64,000 nucleotides of DNA from Halomonas sp. DQ26W (GTDB lineage: Bacteria > Pseudomonadota > Gammaproteobacteria > Pseudomonadales > Halomonadaceae): NCBI RefSeq assembly GCF_003339685.1, contig NZ_QPKI01000011.1:45480-109479 (forward strand). Reading direction: 5' to 3'. The number at the start of each line of letters is the position of its first letter. The first letter of the stretch is position 1. This document shows, piece after piece, positions 1-9,615 of the stretch. The position numbers and the translations under genes are program-made. The notes under the pieces are model-generated. The model searched no databases. It was not told where the DNA came from and worked only from the letters and a program-made list of their open reading frames with translations.

Positions 1-246
1 CCTATCGGCTCTTCGCCCAGCCTGCCGGAAGGTACCCTGGTTCTCATGGACACTGGCTTGGAAGCAGACCCTGGAAAGCTGGTGCTAGCCGCTCCTGCAG
101 GCTCGGCTGAACCCACCCTCCGGATGCTGATTGAAGAAAGCGGCCAGACTTTCCTGAAGCCTCTGAACCCCTCTTACCCATTGATTAAACTAGAGAAAAG
201 CTGTCTCGTACTGGCCGTGGCTATTGAGGCCAGGATCAAGCTGTGA
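1..246 (+). CDS. S24/LexA-like phage repressor, C-terminal fragment (cut by window edge)
   Basis: The open frame runs in from the window edge and ends at 244-246. Its 81 residues look like the C-terminal dimerisation/peptidase half of a CI- or LexA-like repressor: PEGTLVLMD corresponds to the family's 'pGD.vlvD' strand, and the end reads LKPLNPSYPLIKL, the family's 'lkslNp.yp.i' signature. Where self-cleaving members carry the catalytic lysine before a hydrophobic strand, this copy reads TLRML, so arginine may replace lysine and autocleavage may be lost. The nucleophilic serine region appears as SSPSLPEG rather than the usual G-D-S-M-x-P. The N-terminal HTH lies outside the window. It sits just upstream of a promoter with inverted repeats and an AlpA gene, as expected for control of an integrated element. 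The family call is good; loss of cleavage is inference. Confidence 0.6.
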   Translation, partial: PIGSSPSLPEGTLVLMDTGLEADPGKLVLAAPAGSAEPTLRMLIEESGQTFLKPLNPSYPLIKLEKSCLVLAVAIEARIKL

Positions 247-307
247 CCTTTCGTATACCCATTGAATGATTTCCTTACGGCATCGCCACTCCCTCCGCCT
301 CCATTCT

Positions 308-349
308 AATACGAAAACGTATTGACAGGTTAATGCGTTAAGGTATTAT
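308..349 (+). promoter_or_regulatory. Promoter with overlapping operator-like inverted repeats
   Basis: A sigma70-like promoter is visible: TTGACA at 322-327 and TATTAT at 344-349, 16 bp apart. A perfect 6-bp inverted repeat, AATACG-AAAA-CGTATT (308-323), abuts the -35 box. A related half-site, TAATGCG (331-337), lies in the spacer, with an imperfect partner GGTATTA (342-348). This resembles a phage-type operator region and would control the AlpA gene starting at 496. The repressor fragment ending at 246 is the natural candidate to bind here, which is inference. The rest of 247-495 shows nothing coding. Confidence 0.55.
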
Positions 350-495
350 GGGTACCAGCACCACCCATTACTCAGCTTCATGACAAAACCTTAGGAGCGG
401 AGCGGGGCATGACCATTCACTTCGTTCAGACGTGAATGCTCAGGATACGGTCGGTGCACAATTGACAGCTAAATCAAGAGAGGGAGAGGCAGGCG

Positions 496-789
496 ATGAG
501 ACAGCAAGCTATTGAAAGTAAAAAGTTTTCTCCAGGGTTCTCCTTGGTCACGACGCACCAGAGGGTAGAGGGAAAGCGTACCATTTTGAGGGTCAGGGAC
601 GTGATCTCGAAAACGGGATTATCCAGATCAACCATTTACAGCAAAATAGATGCAAAATCAAAATCTTACGATCCTCATTTTCCTAGGCAGGTGAAGCTGG
701 GTAACCGTGCTGTTGGATGGTTTGAGTCAGAGGTGGAAGAGTGGCTAGCGAATCGAGGCGTTGAGAGAGGAGGCTGTTCTGTTTACTAG
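496..789 (+). CDS. alpA: AlpA-family excision/regulatory protein
   Basis: This 97-residue protein has the AlpA/MerR-like winged HTH of prophage CP4-57 regulators. Residues about 30-60 contain LRVRDVISKTGLSRSTIY (recognition helix around SRSTIY), followed by FPRQVKLGNRAVGWFESEVEEWL, shown here in two parts: FPRQVKLGNRAVGW, the beta wing, and FESEVEEWL, the terminal helix. The N-terminal extension of about 28 residues is longer than in most AlpA proteins. A purine-rich ribosome site (GGGAGAGG) precedes the ATG. In P4-like islands AlpA activates the integrase gene and excision. The cognate integrase here is probably the one at 14502-15698, about 14 kb away at the other end of the cargo. The family call is solid; the role in this island is inferred. 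Confidence 0.82.
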   Translation: MRQQAIESKKFSPGFSLVTTHQRVEGKRTILRVRDVISKTGLSRSTIYSKIDAKSKSYDPHFPRQVKLGNRAVGWFESEVEEWLANRGVERGGCSVY

Positions 790-861
790 AGGCGTGCTTG
801 ATTTTCAGTATGACCATGACTGCCTATCGCGCCGGATCACGTTCTATCGAGGAGAATGACG

Positions 862-2091
862 TTGGCGTTTCGATTTCAACGCCGCATTACCCTGGCACCT
901 GGGCTGCGGCTGAACCTGAGCAAGCGCGGCCTGGGCCTTTCGGTGGGGCCGCGGGGAGCGAGTCTCAGCATGGGGCCCAGTGGCGTCCACGGGCATGCCG
1001 GCATACCGGGCACGGGCTTGGCCTATCGGCAGAAGCTCAACGTCCGGAACCGGCGAGGGAGTTGGCCAGGTAGTGGGGCGGGGCAATCACGCCCCGCGGC
1101 TGCCATGGATGCGCTACTGGCACAGGGCGAGTCGCTTCCCATTCGACTCGACATCGATAGCGATGGAAACATCGATTACTTCCACGGCGACGGCACACCC
1201 ATGGGGGATAAGGAGGCCCGCTTATTGCGGCGGCATGCCAGGGAGTCCCTGCGTGAGCAGTTGGCACAACACTGCGAACGTCTCAACGCCGACCTTGATC
1301 GCCTCGGGAAGCTGCACGAGGATACCCCTCACCCGCACCACAACGGTTACACCACCCAAGGTTTCACCGAAGTGCCACCGTCACCTCCGGAGCCGAGTCC
1401 GCCTGTCTGGTGGCATTTCCTGTGGCCGCCGGCCAAGCGACAGGTGGCAATGGAGAATCATCGTCGCCAGGCTGCCTTCGAAGAAGCCTACCGTAGCTGG
1501 GAGTGGCGCAAGGCGGAGCACGATGCGGCAGAGTTTGCCCGCCAACAGCGCGAGAGCGAAGGCGTGATGCATGACCTCGACGCCATGGAGCAGACCCTGG
1601 GCGAGCGGCTGGAGGAGATCGACTGGCCCCGTGAAACGGCCATCGACTTCGACCTCGGTAGCGATGTGAGCACCATCGCGGTCGACATCGACCTTCCGAG
1701 CGAGGACGAGATGCCGGACCGCTACTGGACCATGCCAGCCAAGCAGGTAAAGCTGACGCCACGCAAGCTGAGTGACACTCGGCAGCGCAAGCTCTACCGG
1801 GACCATGTCCACGGGATCGCGTTTCGCGTGCTGGGAGCCGTCTTCGCCCGCTTGCCCACGGTTCAAGAGTCACGGGTTTCGGGTTACCGCCAGATCACTG
1901 ACGCCGCTAAGGGCGGCGAACGGGATCAGTACCTCTACAGCGTCAAGGTCTCCCGCAGCCAGTGGCAGAAGATCCACTTCGACAAGCTGGATCAGGTGGA
2001 CCCGGTTGCCGCCGTGGAGGCTTTCGCGCTGCGCCGTGATATGACCAAAACCGGCATTTTCCGCGACATCGAGCCATTCAAGCTGGTGTAG
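862..2091 (+). CDS. DUF4236 domain protein (function unknown)
   Basis: The protein starts with a DUF4236 domain: residues 1-60 contain [20 protein letters not shown] and repeated G/S/P-rich turns ([20 protein letters not shown]). The body (about 60-410) is charged, with a proline-rich stretch near 170-180 and a helical region rich in E, R and A. I chose the TTG at 862 because GAGGAG (849-854) then sits 7 nt upstream and the product starts MAFRF, the usual start of this family. The ATG at 856 is in frame but only 1 nt from that ribosome site. No catalytic motif is evident. DUF4236 proteins occur often on mobile islands and near defence genes, and the next gene begins 82 bp downstream, so it may be cargo linked to the restriction-like cassette. 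Confidence 0.75.
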   Translation: MAFRFQRRITLAPGLRLNLSKRGLGLSVGPRGASLSMGPSGVHGHAGIPGTGLAYRQKLNVRNRRGSWPGSGAGQSRPAAAMDALLAQGESLPIRLDIDSDGNIDYFHGDGTPMGDKEARLLRRHARESLREQLAQHCERLNADLDRLGKLHEDTPHPHHNGYTTQGFTEVPPSPPEPSPPVWWHFLWPPAKRQVAMENHRRQAAFEEAYRSWEWRKAEHDAAEFARQQRESEGVMHDLDAMEQTLGERLEEIDWPRETAIDFDLGSDVSTIAVDIDLPSEDEMPDRYWTMPAKQVKLTPRKLSDTRQRKLYRDHVHGIAFRVLGAVFARLPTVQESRVSGYRQITDAAKGGERDQYLYSVKVSRSQWQKIHFDKLDQVDPVAAVEAFALRRDMTKTGIFRDIEPFKLV

Positions 2092-2173
2092 TCCATGCCC
2101 AAAGGCGCCTTGCTCTCACTTCATGGAAGCCACAGAGTATGGCTATAAAGTAATAACAGAGTAGGTTGCAAGG

Positions 2174-5053
2174 ATGACCACAGAGCGCATCACCGACTAC
2201 CACGCCAAATACTTCGCCTATGAGCTGACGCGTCAGCGCCGTGGGGGCGATGTCGACCGGCTGGCAACCTCGCTGTTCGATGCCTCTGTCGACCTAAACC
2301 CTCATCAGATCGATGCGGCTCTGTTTGCTCTCAAGAACCCGCTAACCAAGGGGGTATTGCTGGCCGATGAGGTAGGGCTGGGCAAGACCATCGAGGCCGC
2401 GCTGGTCATCTGCCAATACTGGGCGGAGCGTCGGCGCCGTCTGGTAGTGATTGCCCCGGCTGCCCTTCGCAAGCAGTGGGCCAACGAGCTGTCCGAGAAA
2501 TTCCATTTGCCGACCCAGGTGCTGGATGCGCGCACCTACAAGCAGCAACGTGACCAAGGGATCTACGACCCGCTGGATCAGGACGTTATCAGCGTGATGT
2601 CCTATCACTTCGCGGTGAAGCTGGAACCCCAGTTGCGCACCATTCCATGGGACCTTGTGGTGATCGACGAGGCCCACAAGCTACGTAATGCACACCGCGA
2701 GAGTCATCGTACCGGTCAGGCTATCAAGCGCACCTTCGCCGGGAGCCGCAAGCTTCTGCTGACGGCGACGCCTCTGCAGAATTCGCTTCTGGAGCTCTAC
2801 GGGCTCTCGACAGTAATTGATGATCAGCTGTTCGGTGACGCGATCAGCTTCCGTCGTCAGTTCATGCGCGATGGTAATGACATCGAAGCGCTTCGCCAGC
2901 GCCTTGGTGAGTTCGTCAAGCGCACACTCCGCCGCCAGGTGTTGGAGTACGTGCAGTACACCGAGCGAAAGGCACTGACGATACCGTTTACCCCGTCGCA
3001 GGACGAACAGCGGCTCTACCACTTGGTCTCTGGCTACCTGGAGCGCGAAGATAGCTATGGGGTGCCCACTCGTCAACGCCACTTGGTGTCGCTGGTCATA
3101 CGTAAGCTGCTGGCGTCCTCTACCACCGCCATCATCCAAACGCTGGAGACGCTCAAGGAGCGGCTTGAGTCGCTTCATGACCGACATCAGGTCGAGCAAG
3201 ACTGGCTGGAGCGGCTGTTGGCTGATGAGTCACTCGATGAGGAGTTATTGGAACTCGCCGACGCTGATGAGGTGGAGGAAGGTAATGTCCGGTATCTGGA
3301 AGAGGAGATCAACCCGACCCGATTGCAGGGCGAGATAGCAGAAATCGAGCAGTATCTAAACCTGGCTCGGGGGATCCACGAGGATGCCAAGTCTCATGCA
3401 CTGGTGACTGCGCTGGAAACCGGCTTTGCCCGTATGGATGAGATGGGGGCCCCGCGCAAGGCGGTGGTATTCACCGAGTCTCGCCGAACCCTGGAGTACC
3501 TCAGCCGCTTTCTGGAACGCCAAGGGTTTGCCGATGAGGTCGTCACCTTCAGCGGAACCAACAATAGCCCGGGGATCACGGGTATTTACCAGCGCTGGCT
3601 GGCAAAGCATGCCAGCAGCGACCAAGTGACCGGTAGCCCTGCTATTGATCGCCGCACTGCCATCACAGACCACTTCCGTGACAAGGCTCAGATCCTGGTG
3701 GCCACCGAGGCTGCTGCCGAAGGGGTCAACCTGCAGTTCTGCAACCTGGTGGTGAACTACGATTTACCCTGGAACCCTCAGCGTGTGGAGCAGCGCATCG
3801 GACGCTGCCACCGCTATGGCCAGCAGTTCGATGTAGTGGTGGTCAACTTCCTCAACCAGCGAAACGAGGCCGATAAGCGCGTCCTCGAGCTGCTGAGCGA
3901 GAAGTTCCAGCTGTTTGATGGAGTGTTTGGAGCATCCGATGAGATTCTCGGTCGGCTCGAGTCTGGCGTGGATGTCGAGAAGCGCATCGCCGATATCTAC
4001 GCTACCTGCCGCACGCCGACCGCCATCGAGGCGGCCTTCGCAGAGCTGCGTGAGCAGCTGGAGGTCGATATCGATGCTCGTATGCGGGAGACGGAGAACA
4101 AGCTGCTCGAGCACTTCGACGAGCAGATCCACGACATGCTGCGCGTTCAGCGCGACAAGGCCGAGGCCCAGCTTGACCGCACCGGTAAGCTGTTCTGGAA
4201 GCTGACCCGGCACTGCCTAGGGGAACAGGCCAAGTTCAACGACAGCAGCTTGACCTTTCACTTGGAGGCTTCCCCGGTACAGAGCGTGCTCGCCGGTGAC
4301 TACTGGCTGATTCGCAAGGGAAAGGGCATCAAGCCACCCGAGCATGCCCATGTCTATCGGCTGACCCATCCGCTGGGCGAGCATGTCCTCGATAGCGGCC
4401 GCCGCCGGGAGACGTCGGCTGCCACGCTGCGCTTCCTGCTATCGGGCCACCCGCTGCGAATATCGGTACTCGAACAGCTCACCACTCGTAGTGGCTGGCT
4501 GGAGCTGAATCTGCTCGAGCTGGACAGCTTTCAGCATGAGGAGCACCTGGTCTTCACTGCCCTTGCTGACGATGGCACACACCTTGACCAGGAGGCCTGT
4601 GAGCGGCTCTTCAATGTGACGGCTGAGGTAGTACCCGATAGCGCACCCGAACCCCCTCAGGAGCTCCCTGCGTTGGCCAAGCGGCAGCTGGATGCCACCC
4701 TCAGCCGTGTGCTTGAGGAGAATCACGGATACTTCCAGCGCGAGCGCGACAAGCTGGAGGCCTGGGCCGATGATCAGGTCGCTTCCAGTGAAGCACAACT
4801 GGAGGACACGCGGGCCAAGATCAAGGATGCCAAACGCCGCTCACGCACCGCCGAGACCCTTGAAGAGCAGAAGGCCGCGCAGGAAGCACTCAAGACGCTT
4901 GAGCGTCAGCAGCGACGCGACCGTCAGGCGATATTCGACGTGCAGGATGAGATCGAGGAGAAGCGCGACGCACTCATCGACGCCCTGGAGCGCCAGATGC
5001 ACCGCAAGAGCCAGACGCATCGACTGTTCCGGATACGCTGGGAGCTTGCATGA
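2174..5053 (+). CDS. SNF2/RapA-type DEAD/DEAH helicase
   Basis: This 959-residue superfamily 2 ATPase of the SNF2/HepA kind is expected to translocate on double-stranded DNA using ATP. Visible motifs are Walker A DEVGLGKT (residues 65-72), DEAH (165-168), LTATPLQN (motif III), the helicase-C strand VVFTESRRTLEYL, and motif VI QRIGRCHRYGQ from residue 540. Residues about 380-410 and 840-940 are strongly charged and helical, the latter a likely coiled coil. This domain plan resembles the SNF2-like subunits of several defence systems, including the helicase DrmD of DISARM, but the other DISARM proteins are absent here. The next gene, a methyltransferase, is 145 bp downstream and separated by a terminator, so this gene may form its own transcription unit. 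The exact role in the cassette is inferred. Confidence 0.85.
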   Translation: MTTERITDYHAKYFAYELTRQRRGGDVDRLATSLFDASVDLNPHQIDAALFALKNPLTKGVLLADEVGLGKTIEAALVICQYWAERRRRLVVIAPAALRKQWANELSEKFHLPTQVLDARTYKQQRDQGIYDPLDQDVISVMSYHFAVKLEPQLRTIPWDLVVIDEAHKLRNAHRESHRTGQAIKRTFAGSRKLLLTATPLQNSLLELYGLSTVIDDQLFGDAISFRRQFMRDGNDIEALRQRLGEFVKRTLRRQVLEYVQYTERKALTIPFTPSQDEQRLYHLVSGYLEREDSYGVPTRQRHLVSLVIRKLLASSTTAIIQTLETLKERLESLHDRHQVEQDWLERLLADESLDEELLELADADEVEEGNVRYLEEEINPTRLQGEIAEIEQYLNLARGIHEDAKSHALVTALETGFARMDEMGAPRKAVVFTESRRTLEYLSRFLERQGFADEVVTFSGTNNSPGITGIYQRWLAKHASSDQVTGSPAIDRRTAITDHFRDKAQILVATEAAAEGVNLQFCNLVVNYDLPWNPQRVEQRIGRCHRYGQQFDVVVVNFLNQRNEADKRVLELLSEKFQLFDGVFGASDEILGRLESGVDVEKRIADIYATCRTPTAIEAAFAELREQLEVDIDARMRETENKLLEHFDEQIHDMLRVQRDKAEAQLDRTGKLFWKLTRHCLGEQAKFNDSSLTFHLEASPVQSVLAGDYWLIRKGKGIKPPEHAHVYRLTHPLGEHVLDSGRRRETSAATLRFLLSGHPLRISVLEQLTTRSGWLELNLLELDSFQHEEHLVFTALADDGTHLDQEACERLFNVTAEVVPDSAPEPPQELPALAKRQLDATLSRVLEENHGYFQRERDKLEAWADDQVASSEAQLEDTRAKIKDAKRRSRTAETLEEQKAAQEALKTLERQQRRDRQAIFDVQDEIEEKRDALIDALERQMHRKSQTHRLFRIRWELA

Positions 5054-5115
5054 AACCGCGCAGGACATGACGGGGAGGCGTGCTGACCGGTATCATTCTG
5101 GCAAACGAATCAACA

Positions 5116-5145
5116 GGGGCTGAGCACATCGCTCAGCCCCGTTTT
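5116..5145 (+). terminator. Rho-independent terminator between helicase and methyltransferase genes
   Basis: A perfect 10-bp stem GGGGCTGAGC / GCTCAGCCCC (5116-5125 and 5131-5140) with loop ACATC is followed by GTTTT. It lies 62 bp after the helicase stop and 53 bp before the methyltransferase start. It suggests that the helicase and the methyltransferase are not simply co-transcribed. AT-rich DNA just after it (5158-5178) could supply the methyltransferase promoter. Confidence 0.8.
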
Positions 5146-5198
5146 GCGCATATCGCATTGATTTTTAAAATCTTTGCAAGGGATGATGGGATTGCCCA

Positions 5199-8100
5199 AT
5201 GAATGTAGCAACAGTCGACGGTCACAAGGAACGCTTCATCAAGCTGCTCCATGAGCTGTTCCAGCTCGACAAACCGGAGCTGGACTTCGGGCTTTATCGC
5301 ATCATGCACGCCAAGAGCGACCAGCTCTCCCGGTTCATCCGCGAGGACCTGGCCCAGGCCATCGAAGAGGCGTTTGCCGAGCAGGGCGAGCAGCAGCTGG
5401 CAGCGATGCGCCAGGAGATCGAGGAAAAGCGCCGTCAGGCCGAAGAGCTGGGCGCCCCGGACCCGGATAGGGCCCCGGCGGTGAAGCAGGCGAGGGCCGC
5501 CTACGACGTCGCCAAGCGCGAGCATAACGCCTCGGCGGACATCTACGACCACCTCTACCGTTTCTTCTCGCGCTACTACGACAAGGGCGACTTCATGAGT
5601 CGCCGCCACCATGTCGCTGAAAACGACAGTCGGGCCGCCCCCTATGCGGTACCCTACGATGGTCGAGAGGTCTACCTCCACTGGGCCAACAAGGATCAGT
5701 ACTACGTAAAGTCTTCTGAGACACTCTCAAACTTTACTTTTGAGCTCGGAAAAGCCATTCAGAAAGAGATGAAACGAAGAGGGCTACAGCCTTCATTGGA
5801 TCTCGGTGTTGTACAAGATGCTTACAAGGTTCATCTTCGAGTAGTTGACGCCACCGAAGGCGAACATAACGATGTGAAGGAAAGCACTGAGCGCTACTTC
5901 ATCATCCATCGCGATGAGCCGGTGCGTCCGGATGGAGCCGATCTGGTACTGCAGTTCGAGTATCGGCCGGACCCGGAGAAAACGGGCCAGAGTAGCACCT
6001 GGCAGAAGAAACTGCTCGAGGATGCGGAAGACGTCATCATGGCGTCGCTTCGTACCACAGATGGGGTTGCCGCCTTCCGAGATGGGCTGGCAACCAAGGC
6101 GCCAACAGACAAGCAGAGAGAGCGTACTTTGCTGGGTAAGTACCTGCAGCAGTACACCGCCCGCAACACCATGGATTACTTTATCCACAAGGACTTGGGC
6201 GGCTTCCTCTCCCGAGAGCTGGACTTCTACATCAAGAACGAGATTCTGCGCCTGGACGATATTGACAATGCCGGTGTGCTGATCGTCGAACAGCAGCTAA
6301 AGAAAGTTCAGGTGCTGCGCAAGATTGCCAAGCAGATTATTACCTTTCTGGCACAGTTGGAGAATTTTCAGAAAAAGCTTTGGCTCAAGAGGAAGTTTGT
6401 TAAAGAGGCTGATTACTGTCTCACGCTTGACAAGCTTGAAGGAAGAGAAGAGATTTTGTATGAGATTTTTCAGCAAGAATTGCAGCGTAAGCAATGGGTG
6501 GATTTTTACGCTATAAACTTGGATGAGCTTGATGGTGATTTGAGCAGCAAGAGTGTGAGCGAGCTTGTGAAAAATGAGAAATACCGGTTTCTCATGGTTG
6601 ATACGGCTTTGCTCCCAAAGAGCCTCAAATATGAGATTTCTAATTTGTCGTATGGTGAAGGTGATTGCCTAGACGGCGTTTTAGTTCAATCAGATTCATT
6701 TCATGCATCTAGGCTCATGGCTAGTAGCCTTCGAAGCTCTGTTGATACAATTTACATTGATCCGCCCTATAATACAGGTAAGGATGACTTTATTTACAAG
6801 GATGGATACCAGTCATCTAGCTGGTTGTCTATGGTTTATGATCGAATTTCCAATTCTCATGAATTTTTAAGGGAATCAGGCGGTTTCTTCTCTAGTTGTG
6901 ATGAGAATGAATTTAAAAATTTGTCTAGAGTTGTCGAGAATATATTTGGTGAAAATAATTTTGTTAGCGAATTCGTCTGGAAGACAGATGGTAACTTTGA
7001 CAATCAAGCCAAGGTCAAGCTTGCGCATGAGTACATTTTGTTTTATTCAAAGAATAGAGACCACTTGCCTTATCCAAGCGCAATAGAGGGTTGGGCTAGT
7101 GAAGATAGCAAGCTATTTAATGATAATATTGTCAACACAATAGTAAAAAATGGTCCCAAAAACCCTCCTGGTGATGTCATCCTCCCAGTAGGCTTTCCAT
7201 CAAATGAACAGGACTTTTTTCTAAAAAATGACGATATAACATGGCCAAAGTACAGTGTTGATGTGGAAGTCAATGATTGGAAGCTTTCTCATGAAGTCAA
7301 AGCAAGGTCTGGGTGGAGCTCCAAAACTTTACTGTTGCAGTTTATTGAGTCTGGGTTGAATCCAGTATATGACAACAAGGGTCAAGAGACAGTGTTCTAC
7401 TTGACAAAGAATGGTGCAATTGAGTCAAAGAAAAAAAGAAGCAAAGACCATGGGCATATAACTTCATTGATACAAAAGGTAGGCACAACACAGTCTACCA
7501 GCTCACTTCTTAATCACATGGGCGTCCCGTACCCAGACTACCCTAAGCCTATTGGGTTGATGCGGCATATCGCATCTATTGTAAAAGATTCTAAATTTAT
7601 CTTAGATTATTTTGCTGGATCTGGGTCAACTGCCCATGGGGTCATTGAGGAAAGCAGGGGGAGCGGTAAAAAAATTAAATACGCCTTGATCGAAATGGGT
7701 GAGCATTTTGATTCGGTGATGAAGCCTAGAATTCATAAGGCAGTTTACTCATCAAGTTGGAGGGATCAGGCCCCTAAAAAGGATGACAATGGTGAATTAG
7801 GGGGGCTGTCTCATGCTTTTAAATATTTTCGGCTTGAAAGCTACGACGACACCTTAAATAACCTCAAGCTGGACGATAATGCCCAGCGTGATGCGCTGAT
7901 GGAGCAGAATCCGGAGCTGCGCCGCGACTACACACTCAAGTACCTGCTCGACGTGGAAACCCGTGGCTCGGCCAGCCTGCTCAATACTGAGTGGTTCCGT
8001 GACCCCGAGGGCTATACGCTGAATGTCAAGCAGCCCGGCAGTGATGAAACCCGCGAAACGGCCGTCGATTTGGTCGAGACCTTTAATTGGCTGATCGGCC

Positions 8101-8522
8101 TGCATGTCACTCACCTCGACAAGCCGCGGACCTATATCGCCCGCTTCAAGCGCGAGGAAGACCCCGAGCTGCCGGAGGACCAGAACACCCGGCTCAAGGC
8201 AGAAGGCCTGCGAGAGAATGAGGACGGCGCCTACTGGATTCGCCAGGTTGAAGGGCATGTGCGCCGCATTCCGGGCAGCGACGAGGACCTGGCCAAGGTG
8301 TTGGTGGTTTGGCGTAAGCTGACCGACGACCCCGAGAAGGATGCCGCGGTGCTGGAAGCGCTGCTGGAAAAGTACAAGATCGGCACCACCGACAGTGAGT
8401 TCGATGCCATTTACATCAACGGCCCGCACGGCTTGAACCTGACCGGCAGTGCACGTAGCCGAGTGCACAGCCTGGAAGAGACCTTCCATGCCCGCATGTG
8501 GGAGGGATGTGACGATGAGTAA
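5199..8522 (+). CDS. Site-specific DNA (adenine-N6) methyltransferase, type III Mod-like
   Basis: This 1107-residue enzyme should transfer a methyl group from SAM to adenine in a specific DNA site. The catalytic motif IV is DPPY (residues 521-524, followed by NTGKDDF) and the SAM-binding motif I is FAGSG (805-809). The order IV then I marks the beta class typical of type III Mod proteins. The target-recognition region should lie between them (about 540-790). The enzyme is much longer than ordinary Mod proteins: residues 1-500 form an extra helical N-terminal region and residues about 880-1107 an extra C-terminal domain. Composition is mosaic: roughly 6340-7840, which encodes the catalytic and recognition core, is visibly AT-rich against GC-rich flanks. 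The gene overlaps the next by 8 bp. The family is secure; specificity is unknown. Confidence 0.88.
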   Translation: MNVATVDGHKERFIKLLHELFQLDKPELDFGLYRIMHAKSDQLSRFIREDLAQAIEEAFAEQGEQQLAAMRQEIEEKRRQAEELGAPDPDRAPAVKQARAAYDVAKREHNASADIYDHLYRFFSRYYDKGDFMSRRHHVAENDSRAAPYAVPYDGREVYLHWANKDQYYVKSSETLSNFTFELGKAIQKEMKRRGLQPSLDLGVVQDAYKVHLRVVDATEGEHNDVKESTERYFIIHRDEPVRPDGADLVLQFEYRPDPEKTGQSSTWQKKLLEDAEDVIMASLRTTDGVAAFRDGLATKAPTDKQRERTLLGKYLQQYTARNTMDYFIHKDLGGFLSRELDFYIKNEILRLDDIDNAGVLIVEQQLKKVQVLRKIAKQIITFLAQLENFQKKLWLKRKFVKEADYCLTLDKLEGREEILYEIFQQELQRKQWVDFYAINLDELDGDLSSKSVSELVKNEKYRFLMVDTALLPKSLKYEISNLSYGEGDCLDGVLVQSDSFHASRLMASSLRSSVDTIYIDPPYNTGKDDFIYKDGYQSSSWLSMVYDRISNSHEFLRESGGFFSSCDENEFKNLSRVVENIFGENNFVSEFVWKTDGNFDNQAKVKLAHEYILFYSKNRDHLPYPSAIEGWASEDSKLFNDNIVNTIVKNGPKNPPGDVILPVGFPSNEQDFFLKNDDITWPKYSVDVEVNDWKLSHEVKARSGWSSKTLLLQFIESGLNPVYDNKGQETVFYLTKNGAIESKKKRSKDHGHITSLIQKVGTTQSTSSLLNHMGVPYPDYPKPIGLMRHIASIVKDSKFILDYFAGSGSTAHGVIEESRGSGKKIKYALIEMGEHFDSVMKPRIHKAVYSSSWRDQAPKKDDNGELGGLSHAFKYFRLESYDDTLNNLKLDDNAQRDALMEQNPELRRDYTLKYLLDVETRGSASLLNTEWFRDPEGYTLNVKQPGSDETRETAVDLVETFNWLIGLHVTHLDKPRTYIARFKREEDPELPEDQNTRLKAEGLRENEDGAYWIRQVEGHVRRIPGSDEDLAKVLVVWRKLTDDPEKDAAVLEALLEKYKIGTTDSEFDAIYINGPHGLNLTGSARSRVHSLEETFHARMWEGCDDE

Positions 8523-9615
8523 AACAGGTTACCTGACGCACCTTGAGATTCGAGGCTTTCGCTCTATTGCAGACATGTCTCTGGAGCTAGAGCCTCTTAA
8601 TATCCTTATTGGGCCTAATGGTGCGGGAAAATCCAACTTCATTAATTTTTTCCGCTTCATGAATAAACTTCTGCAGAAGGATCTTCAGCTCTATGTTGCC
8701 GAACAGGGTGGAGCTGATTCACTGCTGCACTTTGGTCGTAAAAAAACGCCAGAGCTTCGAACCTATCTTCGCTTTGACCCAAACAGTTATGGCGCAACTC
8801 TAGTTCCTACTAATGATGGGCGCTTGGTATTTAAAGAAGAGTTTTGTGAGTTTTTTGCCGACAAAATTGGCTATATTGGGGGGAAGAAAAAAAAGTCTCT
8901 TGCGAAACCTGGTGTGGATGAATCGGGTCTGCCTAACCCGGGGCGAGTTTCCATTGAAAGTAATGTCTCTAGATACATTGCAGATTGGAAAGTCTATCAT
9001 TTTCATGATACCAGCAGTACTGCACCGGTGAAGCAGGCGGGTGAACTACTAGATAGTGACCGTCTTCGAGAGCAGGGTGAGAATCTTGCCGCATTTCTCT
9101 ATGATATCCAGCAGCATTGGCCAGATGCCTATGCGCGCATCGTTACCACCGTTCAGCGGGTGGCTCCATTTTTCCATGACTTTATTTTGGAGCCCGATCG
9201 GCATAATAGCAGTAAGATTCGTTTAAGGTGGAAGCATAAGGGTAGCGATGCGTTTTTTGATGCGCACGCACTTTCTGACGGTACCTTGCGCTTTATCTGC
9301 ATGGCAACGCTGTTGTTACAGCCTGAGCTCCCATCTGTTGTTTTGCTGGATGAGCCGGAATTAGGTCTGCATCCCTACGCTATCCAGTTGCTAGGCTCGA
9401 TGCTGCGCTCAGCAAGCCAGTCTACACAGATAATAGCGTCAACTCAGTCAGTAACGCTGGCCAATGAGTTTGCGTCTGAAAATATGGTAATCGTGGAGCA
9501 TCACGATAACAGCTCTACGTTCAAGCGCTTAGATGCCAAGGCATTGGAAACATGGCTTGAAGATTATCGCCTTGGAGATCTGTGGGAGAAAAACTTGTTG
9601 GGAGGTACGCCCTGA
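8515..9615 (+). CDS. RecF/OLD-like AAA ATPase
   Basis: This 366-residue ABC-type ATPase of the SMC/RecF/OLD kind has the start FRSIADMSLELEPLNILIG, Walker A GPNGAGKS (33-40), an ABC signature LSDGTLRF (253-260), and Walker B LLDEPELGLHP (D279, E280). The usual H-switch, often written ATHS, reads ASTQS here. I took the ATG at 8515 because it begins with the family motif and overlaps the methyltransferase stop by 8 bp, which indicates translational coupling. The next gene, a DUF4276/TOPRIM-like protein, overlaps its stop by 1 bp. ATPase plus TOPRIM pairs (OLD, PARIS, Gabija) act in phage defence. This one is probably a sensor or regulator paired with the neighbour. Base composition is lower in GC than the flanking backbone, suggesting separate acquisition. 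Confidence 0.82.
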   Translation: MSKTGYLTHLEIRGFRSIADMSLELEPLNILIGPNGAGKSNFINFFRFMNKLLQKDLQLYVAEQGGADSLLHFGRKKTPELRTYLRFDPNSYGATLVPTNDGRLVFKEEFCEFFADKIGYIGGKKKKSLAKPGVDESGLPNPGRVSIESNVSRYIADWKVYHFHDTSSTAPVKQAGELLDSDRLREQGENLAAFLYDIQQHWPDAYARIVTTVQRVAPFFHDFILEPDRHNSSKIRLRWKHKGSDAFFDAHALSDGTLRFICMATLLLQPELPSVVLLDEPELGLHPYAIQLLGSMLRSASQSTQIIASTQSVTLANEFASENMVIVEHHDNSSTFKRLDAKALETWLEDYRLGDLWEKNLLGGTP

